From positions 1-9,971 of the forward strand of contig DASQNU010000113.1 of the NCBI GenBank assembly GCA_035644815.1: a stretch of 9,971 bases of DNA. Reading direction: 5' to 3'. Of the stretch, positions 1 to 7,394 are shown one piece after another (the first letter of the stretch is position 1; each line of letters begins with the position of its first letter). A model generated the notes under the pieces. That model did not search any database, was not told the origin of the DNA, and worked only from the letters and a program-made list of their open reading frames with translations. Made by a program: the position numbers and the translations under genes. This DNA comes from Brevibacillus_F sp035644815 (GTDB taxonomy: Bacteria > Bacillota > Bacilli > Brevibacillales > Brevibacillaceae).

Positions 1-216
1 TTTCTTGATTTGTTTTTCCCGGAGCATGAGGCCCAGTCCCCAGTCGTCCACACCACAGTTATTGGACACCACGGTCAGATTGGAAACGCCCTTGTCACGC
101 AGAGCAATGATCAGGTTTTCCGGAATCCCGACCAGTCCAAAACCGCCGACGAGCAGGGTCGCACCGTCATGAATGTCAGCGACAATATCGGCATACGAAT
201 CATAGATTTTAGCCAT
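1..216 (-). CDS. scoA: 3-oxoacid CoA-transferase subunit A, N-terminal part (runs off the left edge)
   Basis: Reading the minus strand from the ATG at 216-214 gives 72 codons with no stop before the window edge. The protein starts MAKIYDSYADIVADI and contains GGFGLVGIPE (about residues 24-33) followed by SNNCGVDDWGLG and ending in QIKK. These are signature motifs of the alpha subunit of family I CoA transferases (ScoA/AtoD/PcaI type), which move CoA between succinyl-CoA or acetyl-CoA and 3-oxo acids in the cytoplasm. The start is supported by an AGGAGTG Shine-Dalgarno (plus-strand 223-229) six bases before the ATG. The catalytic glutamate lies in subunit B, whose gene would be further left and is not seen. 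A cre-like motif at 241-254 lies in the leader, so catabolite control is plausible. The exact acceptor (acetoacetate or another acid) cannot be told from this piece. Confidence 0.93.
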   Translation of the reverse strand, partial: MAKIYDSYADIVADIHDGATLLVGGFGLVGIPENLIIALRDKGVSNLTVVSNNCGVDDWGLGLMLREKQIKK

Positions 217-240
217 GTACTTCACTCCTGTTTGATAGGA

Positions 241-254
241 TGAAAACGCTTTTA
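241..254. promoter_or_regulatory. cre-like site (CcpA) in the scoA leader
   Basis: TGAAAACGCTTTTA matches the Bacillus cre consensus TGWNANCGNTNWCA at all fixed positions but one (T for C at position 13). It lies 25-38 bases upstream of the scoA ATG. A weak minus-strand -10-like TATAGC (plus-strand 261-266) would put the transcription start at or just before this motif, a position typical for CcpA repression. No good -35 accompanies that -10. The function is inferred from motif and position. Confidence 0.45.
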
Positions 255-316
255 TTTCCTGCTATACTTCCCATCTTAGCAGAGGAAAGAGAGGGCGGGA
301 AGTAGGAGAAAGTCGC

Positions 317-354
317 AATAAAAAGAGGCCGATGCGGCAAAAGGGCTGATCGGC
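317..354 (-). terminator. Intrinsic terminator of the YcdB/YcdC gene
   Basis: On the minus strand GCCGAT (354-349) pairs with ATCGGC (333-328) around a 15-base loop, followed by CTCTTTTTATT. The hairpin begins 26 bases after the TAA at 383-381. It separates this gene from scoA, which reads in the same direction. Confidence 0.7.
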
Positions 355-380
355 AGATATCTTATAAACAGATTACGTTT

Positions 381-2072
381 TTAATGGGGGCGTTCGACCA
401 TGATCAGCTTTCCGGTCGTTGCATCGACAAAGCTGGAATGATTCCCACTTTTCCTTTGATAGACAAGTTTTGGCTCAGGCGCTTTTTGTCCTTCATAATC
501 TTCCCAGATATAGACCAGCTCTATGTCAATCGCGCTTTTGTATGCCTCTTTTGCCTGCTTGGCACTTACGAGGTTGTCTGGGGAAGGCAGAGAGACGCCG
601 GATTTGATAGGGTGGAGGCCAAAATTGGTGATCGCTCCAGTGATTTTGTCAATTCCTATCCGATAAGATTCATCGCGGACGTCTATGCCATTGCGCTTTG
701 CCGTGAAGCGAAAATCATAGTCGGTAACTATTTCTGGCTTCAGCTTGCTCTTGTCGACCCATGCGGGAATCTCTTCTTCCGGCACAGTGATCAGCTCGAT
801 CGCAGAGAGAGATGAATCCAGATGGGGTTCCAATGCATCAATTGCTTTTTGCTTGGCTTGCTCTAGCGTCAGCTGCTTGCTGGCAACACGCTTGCTGGAT
901 AGGAAGAGGCTGAAATCCATGAGTTGACCGTTTTTGTTTGTGTGGACGACAATGGATTGAAAGGGTGGGATCGTATCTTTGCCAGCCTTGTGCCGCCACC
1001 GATACGTTTTCATATCCTCGCCAAACAGAGAGGAATGGTCATCGGGAAAAAAGGTAGCGTCGGCAACATCAATGCCAAACTTTGTCTTTAGCCATGCCTC
1101 TGCTTCCTCTTTGGAAGAGAGTGTGGGCACCCTTTGTCCTTGCCCCTTCACTTTGATGACTTCCCTCTTGATAGGTTTTGCTTTGTAGAGTGGTTTTCCC
1201 GTCATTGCATCCAGATCATCAAGGTTTGCAATATATATCAACATTGGCTTTGCCTCTGCTGCATTCCCTTGTTGATCATACTTGAGTACGGTTTCCGAAT
1301 CGTAAAACAGCTCCATTTCTAGATTGTTCCACGCGATGTTCCTTGCTTCTTCAAGCGAAAGAGCGCTGCTTGGATCTGGCCAATCGGTTGAGCCTTCATC
1401 GACATAACTGTATCCTTCGTAACGGATGACATGACCAGCGGCATCGACGGAGACCGAGACATCACCCGATTGCAAGGGGATGCCGTGAATGATGGGACTG
1501 TAACTAACACTTTTTCTCGCCCATTCCATCTCTCCATTAGATTTCCCAGAGGTTGCTTTTCCACGTCCGAGAGAGGCGGATTGTTTGAGATTCTTGGATG
1601 GGGCTGGACCAAATATTTTCTGAATGAAAGCATCTGCTTGTTTTCTCGCAAGCTGGTCTTCCGGAAAATCCCCGGAGGCCCAATCCGGATGCCTGATATC
1701 GAGCCATAAAAGACGGCCTGTTTTGGCATCCAGCTCGATGTTAGCCGATACGTAGGAGCTGTGATCTGGCGAGTCATCCGTTTGCGGATGATTGGTGAAT
1801 TCCAGCGACCAGATTGGACCGGAGAATTCAAAACTGCTTGTTTCCTCGTAGTCTTGTCTTTCCAGCCTCAGTTCTTTTAATTCTGGAATCGCCTCATAGA
1901 GCAGCTCCAGCGAATTCTTGACTTCCGACGTTAATACGTATTCTTGCTTAACAGCAGTCGCAGCTGCGTTGCTTTCTTTCGCTCCGGGTTCCTCTGCCGC
2001 CCAAGCAGGTGTAACGCAAAGCAGGCAACTGACCAAAAGCGGCAGCATCGCTTGATTGATTCGGTTGTTCAT
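381..2072 (-). CDS. Secreted protein with two YcdB/YcdC (PepSY-like) modules
   Basis: A 563-residue exported protein. Residues 1-25 form a signal peptide (MNNRINQAMLPLLVSC..., likely cut after AWA at 25); LVSC at 13-16 resembles a lipobox, but the hydrophobic stretch continues past it, so signal peptidase I is more likely. The body has two related halves. Each has an amphipathic segment with LSLEEARNIAW (N half) or VSAKQAKEAY (C half), then a strand pattern PMLIY or PKLVYQ, and a turn DAMTGK or DATTGK. These turns are typical of PepSY-like YcdB/YcdC domains, found in secreted proteins of Brevibacillus, Paenibacillus and Bacillus. No catalytic motif is visible and the molecular function is unknown; PepSY domains in other proteins often inhibit or chaperone proteases. 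The ATG at 2072-2070 has a GGGGGGAAG ribosome site just upstream. The remnant of a second copy lies upstream (2120-2287), so the gene was once in a tandem pair. Confidence 0.85.
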   Translation of the reverse strand: MNNRINQAMLPLLVSCLLCVTPAWAAEEPGAKESNAAATAVKQEYVLTSEVKNSLELLYEAIPELKELRLERQDYEETSSFEFSGPIWSLEFTNHPQTDDSPDHSSYVSANIELDAKTGRLLWLDIRHPDWASGDFPEDQLARKQADAFIQKIFGPAPSKNLKQSASLGRGKATSGKSNGEMEWARKSVSYSPIIHGIPLQSGDVSVSVDAAGHVIRYEGYSYVDEGSTDWPDPSSALSLEEARNIAWNNLEMELFYDSETVLKYDQQGNAAEAKPMLIYIANLDDLDAMTGKPLYKAKPIKREVIKVKGQGQRVPTLSSKEEAEAWLKTKFGIDVADATFFPDDHSSLFGEDMKTYRWRHKAGKDTIPPFQSIVVHTNKNGQLMDFSLFLSSKRVASKQLTLEQAKQKAIDALEPHLDSSLSAIELITVPEEEIPAWVDKSKLKPEIVTDYDFRFTAKRNGIDVRDESYRIGIDKITGAITNFGLHPIKSGVSLPSPDNLVSAKQAKEAYKSAIDIELVYIWEDYEGQKAPEPKLVYQRKSGNHSSFVDATTGKLIMVERPH

Positions 2073-2119
2073 GTGCTTCCCCCCAGAATATAGGCTTCAT
2101 TAAAAACATTTGAGCAGCA

Positions 2120-2287
2120 CTATGGACGAGATGCTCTGACAAGCTTGCCCGTTGTTGCATCAATGAAGCTATACTCGTTTTTTAACTTGTGTTGATAAAC
2201 TAGCTTCGGTTGAGGTGCCCTTTGATTTCGATATTTCTCCCAGATATAAACGAGTTCTGCATCAATCTCATTTTTATAGGTTTCTTT
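2120..2287 (-). pseudogene. C-terminal remnant of a tandem YcdB/YcdC paralogue
   Basis: Too short to stand as a gene. The minus strand from 2287 down to the TAG at 2122-2120 encodes 55 residues that align without gaps to the last residues of the intact gene at 381-2072. Shared blocks include ELVYIWE, PKLVYQ and DATTGKL, and both end in an R-P tail. Roughly 60 percent of positions match by eye. The frame is closed by a TGA directly upstream (2290-2288), where homology stops. Just before it is an RBS-like AGGTG (plus-strand 2300-2304) eight bases from an ATG (2291-2289) that opens only a five-codon frame. The simplest reading is that the 5' end and the last 55 codons of a full-length paralogue survive on either side of an internal deletion. 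Confidence 0.8.
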
Positions 2288-2291
2288 TCAT

Positions 2292-2542
2292 GATGTTTTC
2301 ACCTCGTCCTTTCAAAAATGGTTAAAACTTGTCCAAATAGTAGGACGAAAACAAATGTATAATAGTTACAATTTATTCCATAATAATCCAATTAAACCGC
2401 TAGTCAGACAACTTTATAAAAAATAATAAAAAATGACAGAAAAGTAGTACAAAATCAACGGGCACATGTAAAATATATTTTATTTGTCAAAAATTCATAA
2501 TTTATTCACGATTGTTAGATTAACGGTTCAGGAGTTGATGGC
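2292..2542. other. AT-rich divergent intergenic region
   Basis: This region separates the minus-strand YcdB/YcdC genes from the plus-strand efflux operon and must hold promoters for both, but no textbook sigma-A pair stands out. A perfect TATAAT lies at 2358-2363 on the plus strand without a good -35 at the normal distance. TTGTCA at 2484-2489 is a possible -35 without a good -10. An inverted repeat TCGTCCT (2304-2310) / AGGACGA (2342-2348) surrounds a 31-base spacer and could be an operator or an mRNA stem touching the old RBS. No open frame of note is present. Confidence 0.4.
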
Positions 2543-3787
2543 ATGCAAAGGTGGGTAGTGCTTGCGCTGGTTGCGCTTCTTATTGCGAGCGGCTGTGAAA
2601 AAATCGAGGGGGAAGTGGATCAGCTGCGGGACCAGGAAGAGGAAAACGTCCTCAAGGTCAAATATGTAAACGCCTTTACCGTAGCGGATCAGCAGGAAGG
2701 ATTGACACAAGAAGTATCCGGCGTGGTTGCACCGCGCAAGGAAATTTCCCTGTCTTTCGGTACATCAGGAAAGATCAACAAAATCTATGCGCAAAAAGGC
2801 AGTGTGGTACAAGCGGGAGCGCTGTTGGCCACTTTGGATACATCCGTATGGCAGCAGCAAATCAGTGCAGCCCAGGGGCAGGTAGCAAGCGCCAACATTC
2901 GCCGGGAAAAAACGGCGCAGGGTGCGGATCGGCATGATCTCGAGCAGCAGAAGCTGCAGGTCGAGAAGGCGCGGGAAAATGCCAACCGTGCCGCCGAAGA
3001 ATGGAGACAAGGAAAAATCTTGTATGACAATGGGGCGATTTCCAAGGAGGAGCTGGATAATCTGACCCTGAAGGATAAGCAGGCAAAAATCAGCCTGCAG
3101 GAAGAAGAGCTTCGCTATAAGGATCTGCTGGAAGGTGCGGATCGGCTGGATGTGGAGGCTGCTAACGTTGAGGTGGAGCAAGCCCGTGCTGAGCTGGCCC
3201 GTGCCCAGCAGGATGCTAGTGAAGCCATGCTAAAAGCGCCTTTTACTGGTGTAATCGCCGAGATAGCCCAGATCGAATCCGAGCAAACGGGGCCAGGTAC
3301 GGAAGTGATCAAGATGGTCGATATCTCCCAGTGGCTCGTACAGCTGCAAATCGAAAGTGATCAGATCGGCAATTGGCAGCTGGGGAAAAAAGTGACCCTG
3401 ACTGCGGCTGACGGCTCGCAGGCAGAAGGGACAGTCAGCTTTGTGGCACCTGTTTTAGATGAACAGACAGGCACGTATCCAGTTGAGGTGACCGTGCAAG
3501 GAGCCATGGGTACCTGGAAGGGTGGAATGACGGTCAAATGCCAATACGAGGTGACGCCTCGCAGCGGCTTGCTGGTACCCGTATCAGCGGTAGGAGTATC
3601 CGCGGAATCCTACTATGTCATGAAGATCAACAATGAAGTCGTAAAAAAGGAACCAGTGAAAGTAGGAGCCTTGTACGGTCAATACTATGAGATTCTGGAA
3701 GGCATAGGGGCAGGAGATCTAATTGTTAGCACAGGTATCTCCTATGTGGTTGACGGCGAGGTGGTGAAGGTTGCCAATGAACAATAA
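2543..3787 (+). CDS. RND efflux periplasmic-adaptor-type subunit (HlyD/MFP family), lipoprotein
   Basis: A 414-residue adaptor that should link the adjacent RND permease to the cell exterior. Residues 1-18 are a lipoprotein signal (hydrophobic core ending IASGC, lipidated Cys at 18). The first half of the lipoyl/biotinyl-like domain is at about 63-103 (SLSFGTSGKINKIYAQKGS). A long coiled-coil hairpin rich in Glu, Gln, Lys and Ala follows at about 104-228. The second lipoyl half is at about 229-262 (LKAPFTGVIAEI), and a beta-barrel and membrane-proximal domain run to the C terminus. This order is diagnostic of the MFP family. The ATG at 2543 has AGGAG at 2530-2534, eight bases away. The gene overlaps the start of the permease gene, so the two are surely co-transcribed and probably translationally coupled. 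In a monoderm host the lipid anchor would hold the protein on the outer face of the membrane. The substrate is unknown. Confidence 0.93.
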   Translation: MQRWVVLALVALLIASGCEKIEGEVDQLRDQEEENVLKVKYVNAFTVADQQEGLTQEVSGVVAPRKEISLSFGTSGKINKIYAQKGSVVQAGALLATLDTSVWQQQISAAQGQVASANIRREKTAQGADRHDLEQQKLQVEKARENANRAAEEWRQGKILYDNGAISKEELDNLTLKDKQAKISLQEEELRYKDLLEGADRLDVEAANVEVEQARAELARAQQDASEAMLKAPFTGVIAEIAQIESEQTGPGTEVIKMVDISQWLVQLQIESDQIGNWQLGKKVTLTAADGSQAEGTVSFVAPVLDEQTGTYPVEVTVQGAMGTWKGGMTVKCQYEVTPRSGLLVPVSAVGVSAESYYVMKINNEVVKKEPVKVGALYGQYYEILEGIGAGDLIVSTGISYVVDGEVVKVANEQ

Positions 3788-6700
3788 TTTGCAAACCTCT
3801 CCCATCCGCAAGGGCTTGGTGGCCTTGCTTTTGTTGCTTCTATTTACAGTGGGAATCGGGGCATTCTTTCGCATCGATATGCGATTGATGCCTGATCAGT
3901 CCTTACCCACCTATACGATCCGCGCAAAGGCATCTGGCATGGTGGCCGAATTGATGGTGGAGCGGGTAACGAAGCCATTGGAGGAAGCAATCCGGGAGCT
4001 GGGGGAGGTCGACAAAATCACCTCGCGAACGGAAAGCGGTTCTGCCCTAATTACGTTGAAGGTCAAGGAAAATTACGGATCTGACTATGAGGAACGCTTG
4101 CGTGAAAAGCTGGGGCAAGTGGCGAAGCGGTTACCTGGCGGGGCAGACAGTGTCCAGCTGGAAAAGGAGAGCGCGGGTGATCAGGAGTTGGCGTATTACC
4201 TGCTGCATGGCTCTGATCTGCAAATGCTGTCCAATCTGGGTAAATATACGGTAACCGAAAAGCTGGCCAACCTTCCGGGCATTTCCCGGGTCGTTATCGA
4301 AGACGAAGGGATCGCGAATAAAGTGGAAGTGCTGCTGCGTCCTTCCATGCTGCAAACCTATGGTCTGACTTCGCAAGAGGTGCTGGGACATCTGCAGGCA
4401 GGAGCGTATCAGGAGCAGGTAGGCACGGTAGGCGAAGGGGCAGAGGGTACCGGACTTGTCTGGATTCAGCAGGCAAGCAGCGTACAGGAGTTGGGACGTA
4501 CGCTCATCCCGACATCACGAGGATACGTCGCCCTCAGTTTGCTGGCTGATATTCGCGACTTGCGGGGCAGCGAAGGGGAAAGCAGCATCGTCTACAAGGG
4601 CAATCCCGCACTTGGCATCCGGATCTATGGTCAAGAAACCGGACAGTGGACCGATGCTCGTGAGCAACTCATCCAAGCAATTGCGGCTTTGAATGAAGAA
4701 GGAAAAGGACGATACGCGCTGTCGCTGGTGGAGGACCATGCGGCACGTTTGATGAATGCCGTGCGGGACAGTGCGGTTCTACTAGCGATCGCGGCACTGC
4801 TTTGCGCCGGCTTCATCGGATACCGGCTGCGAAGTGTCTTGGCCGCAGTATTATTTGTATTTACAGCGATTTGTGCTTGTTTGACACTGCTTGGTGGTGC
4901 ATGGCTCAGCGATCTATCCATTAACATCGCAAGCCTGGGTCCGATTGTCGTCTGTGCGCTCTTTTACTTGGGAGCGGGAACAATCATGGCCACCAGCATC
5001 GCACATGCCGAGTCCCGTGACCAGGTGACTATAGATCAGCTTGTCAAACGGCATTTGCCAGCGCTGTCTCTGGCGCTGCTGGTCATCGGGCTGTTGTTTC
5101 TGGCATTGTTATTTACCGATTTTGTTAAGCCATCGGATAAACCGTCGCTGTATGAAGGGGTGCCGTTCTTTGGGCTAGGGTTGCTTGGACTATTGGCGGG
5201 GTATGGAGTCATTTTTCCTGCCTTGGCACCATCGTTTCTAAGATGGAGCCGTCCACGAGAACTGCATGAATGGTCGGCAAACGATGGGAAACTGACCAAA
5301 TGGATCGGCCGCCGCTTCGACAAATGGATGGCTCAAAAATACATTCCTTACGTTTTGACGATTATCCTTTCCTTGGCAACCGTTGAGATTCTGCATACGT
5401 TTGTGCTGACCGATCCCTTTTTGCGCACCGATAACAATCAGATGACACTCACGTTGGATATGGTGAAAGGAAGCAGCGTCAACGAGTCAATAGCTGCCGC
5501 AAAAAATGCGGAGGCAAAGCTTGCCAAAATCGGGGAAGTGGCAGATCTCTACACAGTGGCTTCCGAGGATCAGCTTGTCTTTCATATCAGCCTGAAGGAC
5601 AAATATGATTGGAGCTTAACCAGAATAAAGCTGGAAGAGGAGCTGGAGAAAACCCTCCGGGAAATACCAGGAACGAATCCGTTTGACCTGATCGTAGGGG
5701 AGGAAGAGGAATCACGATTGGAATTGCGTGTAAAAGGTGTCTCATTCCACACGACGAACGAAATCGCCAACCATGTTCTGCAGTACTTGATCGGAATAAA
5801 CGGGCGCGATGAAGATGGCAATGAGATTATTACGGACGAGCGCAAAGGCGAGGACGATGGCCGGGTCTATATCCACATTCAACCGAAGAAAGAAATGATG
5901 GCCCGCTATCAAATATCGGAAAGTCAGGTCAAAGAGCAGCTCAGCAGTTATCTAGGCGAACAATCGGGCGGCAGCTTGTTCTGGAACAATACGTCGATCC
6001 CGCTCATTGTACGTTACCCAGAAATGCTGCTGGAGCACGCGGATCAGGCCAAACAGCTGTTGATCCGTACACCAAATGGGACTGTACGCCTGCAAGACCT
6101 GGTGGATTGGCAGGTCGGTACTGCCCCCACCGTGGTGGAGAGGGAAGACGGTTATTATGTAGTCGATGTAAGCAGTGCGATTTCGGATCCTGCTCGTATT
6201 GATAGCTTGTACTACACGTTACCCGACAGGATGAAAGAAAAGGTGACCATTCCAGAGGGGTACTTGATTCAAACGGGTGAAGATTTGCGCAAGCTGAAAG
6301 AAGAAGAGTCAGAGAAGAAGGACGTGTTCAGTCGTGTCTTGGCAGGAGCGATGGCAATTGTTGCTGTCTTGGCAGCCAGTCTCGTGCTAAGAAGAAGGAT
6401 CGCGGATGGTTTGCTGGTCCTGCTTCTGCTTCCAGCCTTAATGGGGGCCGCGCTGTTAGGTCTGCTCGTCTCCGATCGACCGCTTAATGTCATGGGGGTT
6501 TATGGCGCAATCGCTGCATGTACCCTGCTGGCGCAACTGGCCCTTGCCTTTTTGACCCATATCCAGCAGGAGCGGGAACACAACGAAAGCGTGGAAAGCA
6601 GCGTGCTTGCCACGGCGAAGCACTTCAGTCCAGTCATTGGCGTCGTGCTTGGTTCTACGTTGCTGGCTGCGTTGCCCCTCGCTTTTGGCTGGGGAACAGG

Positions 6701-7007
6701 GGTAGACTTCCATGCTTCCTTTGCGACTGCCTTGCTGGGCGGTATCTTGATGATAGGTTGGGCAGTTGCAGTGCTGCTGCCAGGCATGTATCAGGCAAGT
6801 GAAATTGCCAAGCTTCGTCGAGCGGGAGATGAAACAGACTATGCACAGCTTCTCCGTGTCTGGTGGGAGAATGAACAGGTGCGGCGAAGAGATGTGCGAA
6901 AGTGGAAAAAGACCCGCAAATTCACGAAAGACGAGCAAAGCGTGGAGGTCACTCACCCGCAAAAACGTTTGGAGGACTTGTCTAAAGAGGATTTCTTGCC
7001 GCTGTAA
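3777..7007 (+). CDS. RND-family efflux permease (AcrB/SwrC-like) lacking canonical proton-relay residues
   Basis: 1076 residues from the ATG at 3777. An in-frame TTG at 3771 would add two; I prefer ATG because GAAGG (3766-3770) sits six bases before it. It overlaps the adaptor gene by 11 bases. TM1 is at about 13-31, followed by a pore-domain start typical of AcrB homologues (PDQSLPTYTIRAKASGM, VERVTKPLEEAI). TM2-TM6 lie at about 330-485, a second TM7-plus-docking half starts near 520, TM8-TM12 lie at about 855-1005, and a charged cytoplasmic tail of about 65 residues ends the protein. By eye alignment the TM4 motif VDDAIVVVEN of AcrB is replaced by LGAGTIMATS (around 398-407), so Asp407/Asp408 become Gly-Ala, and Lys940 of TM10 falls on Leu (about 917). 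The fold is clear, but energy coupling by the usual relay is doubtful. Substrate unknown; membrane-active compounds or lipids are possible from the family. Confidence 0.92.
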   Translation: MNNNLQTSPIRKGLVALLLLLLFTVGIGAFFRIDMRLMPDQSLPTYTIRAKASGMVAELMVERVTKPLEEAIRELGEVDKITSRTESGSALITLKVKENYGSDYEERLREKLGQVAKRLPGGADSVQLEKESAGDQELAYYLLHGSDLQMLSNLGKYTVTEKLANLPGISRVVIEDEGIANKVEVLLRPSMLQTYGLTSQEVLGHLQAGAYQEQVGTVGEGAEGTGLVWIQQASSVQELGRTLIPTSRGYVALSLLADIRDLRGSEGESSIVYKGNPALGIRIYGQETGQWTDAREQLIQAIAALNEEGKGRYALSLVEDHAARLMNAVRDSAVLLAIAALLCAGFIGYRLRSVLAAVLFVFTAICACLTLLGGAWLSDLSINIASLGPIVVCALFYLGAGTIMATSIAHAESRDQVTIDQLVKRHLPALSLALLVIGLLFLALLFTDFVKPSDKPSLYEGVPFFGLGLLGLLAGYGVIFPALAPSFLRWSRPRELHEWSANDGKLTKWIGRRFDKWMAQKYIPYVLTIILSLATVEILHTFVLTDPFLRTDNNQMTLTLDMVKGSSVNESIAAAKNAEAKLAKIGEVADLYTVASEDQLVFHISLKDKYDWSLTRIKLEEELEKTLREIPGTNPFDLIVGEEEESRLELRVKGVSFHTTNEIANHVLQYLIGINGRDEDGNEIITDERKGEDDGRVYIHIQPKKEMMARYQISESQVKEQLSSYLGEQSGGSLFWNNTSIPLIVRYPEMLLEHADQAKQLLIRTPNGTVRLQDLVDWQVGTAPTVVEREDGYYVVDVSSAISDPARIDSLYYTLPDRMKEKVTIPEGYLIQTGEDLRKLKEEESEKKDVFSRVLAGAMAIVAVLAASLVLRRRIADGLLVLLLLPALMGAALLGLLVSDRPLNVMGVYGAIAACTLLAQLALAFLTHIQQEREHNESVESSVLATAKHFSPVIGVVLGSTLLAALPLAFGWGTGVDFHASFATALLGGILMIGWAVAVLLPGMYQASEIAKLRRAGDETDYAQLLRVWWENEQVRRRDVRKWKKTRKFTKDEQSVEVTHPQKRLEDLSKEDFLPL

Positions 7008-7015
7008 TTTTCATG

Positions 7016-7047
7016 GAACGCTAACGAATCTTGTTAGCGTTCTTTTT
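7016..7047 (+). terminator. Intrinsic terminator of the efflux operon
   Basis: GAACGCTAAC (7016-7025) and GTTAGCGTTC (7033-7042) form a perfect 10-bp stem with a 7-base loop, followed by TTTTT. It begins nine bases after the permease stop codon and should isolate the efflux operon from the region to its right. Confidence 0.92.
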
Positions 7048-7067
7048 GTATGTATAGAAATTGCACA

Positions 7068-7153
7068 GCGGAGTAGAGGGGATGCTTGGGAGAGCTGGTT
7101 CGCACTTCGTTTCAGTCTACGCCCCTCTGTGAAGTTGGTATTGTCCGCTCCGC
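7068..7153. repeat. Hairpin with nested stems GCGGAG/CTCCGC and AGAGGGG/CCCCTCT
   Basis: GCGGAG (7068-7073) can pair with CTCCGC (7148-7153), and just inside it AGAGGGG (7075-7081) can pair with CCCCTCT (7122-7128). The interior is about 40 bases long. A further GCGGAG at 7174-7179 can compete for the same CTCCGC, giving two exclusive folds. I know no RNA family that matches. No T-run follows, so it is not a normal terminator. Confidence 0.5.
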
Positions 7154-7162
7154 AGAGGATCT

Positions 7163-7354
7163 GAGAGGGCCGGGCGGAGTCTTTGTCACACCTGCTCAGG
7201 TGGAGCTTCCAAAAACGGGTACACGCTTGTCGCGCAACCCCATCGGTTGAATAGGCTTCTTTGAAACCTTTTGCGCGACGTACCGTTTTTGGAAGCGGAA
7301 CCGGACAGACTCCACTCCCTTGCGGGTGTGGCAAGAACGCAGCACAGCCCTCTC
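7163..7354. repeat. Large imperfect inverted repeat / possible structured RNA or fold-back element
   Basis: The two arms pair over most of their length. The outer stem is GAGAGGGC (7163-7170) with GCCCTCTC (7347-7354). The next is 7180-7195 with 7322-7336, about 14 pairs around CACACC/GGTGTG with G-U pairs and one bulge. Then GTGGAG (7200-7205) faces CTCCAC (7310-7315). The main stem pairs GCTTCCAAAAACGGGTAC (7205-7222) with GTACCGTTTTTGGAAGC (7280-7296), 17 pairs with one bulged G. The innermost stem is GTCGCGCAA (7229-7237) with TTGCGCGAC (7271-7279). The apical loop is 33 bases (7238-7270). No coding frame explains it, no poly-T follows on either strand, and no Rfam family is recognised by eye. 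It may be a non-coding RNA, a leader, or a MITE-like mobile repeat. It lies between the efflux terminator and the promoter region of vanZ. Confidence 0.75.
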
Positions 7355-7394
7355 TTCCCTTCCCCCACCACAATGTTAGCACTACATATTGAAT

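Noticed and set aside
10..243. A 77-codon plus-strand frame at the left edge
   Set aside because: It is the antisense of the clearly coding scoA start and has no RBS.
260..268. Extended -10 TGCTATACT on the plus strand
   Set aside because: There is no -35 at a suitable distance and no plus-strand gene downstream.
3771..3776. TTG at 3771 as the permease start
   Set aside because: Possible, but ATG 3777 is two codons on, with GAAGG at a good distance; the difference is two residues.
7163..7354. 6S RNA or a T-box leader as an identity for the fold-back element
   Set aside because: The size is right for 6S, but the near-perfect 17-bp stem and missing central bubble are unlike 6S RNA; the T-box sequence AGGGTGGNACCGCG is absent.
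7011..7382. A 123-codon minus-strand frame and overlapping shorter frames in the 7048-7460 gap
   Set aside because: They run through the self-complementary arms and the efflux terminator, have no plausible RBS, no recognisable motif and biased low-complexity composition. The palindromic structure explains the open frames better.
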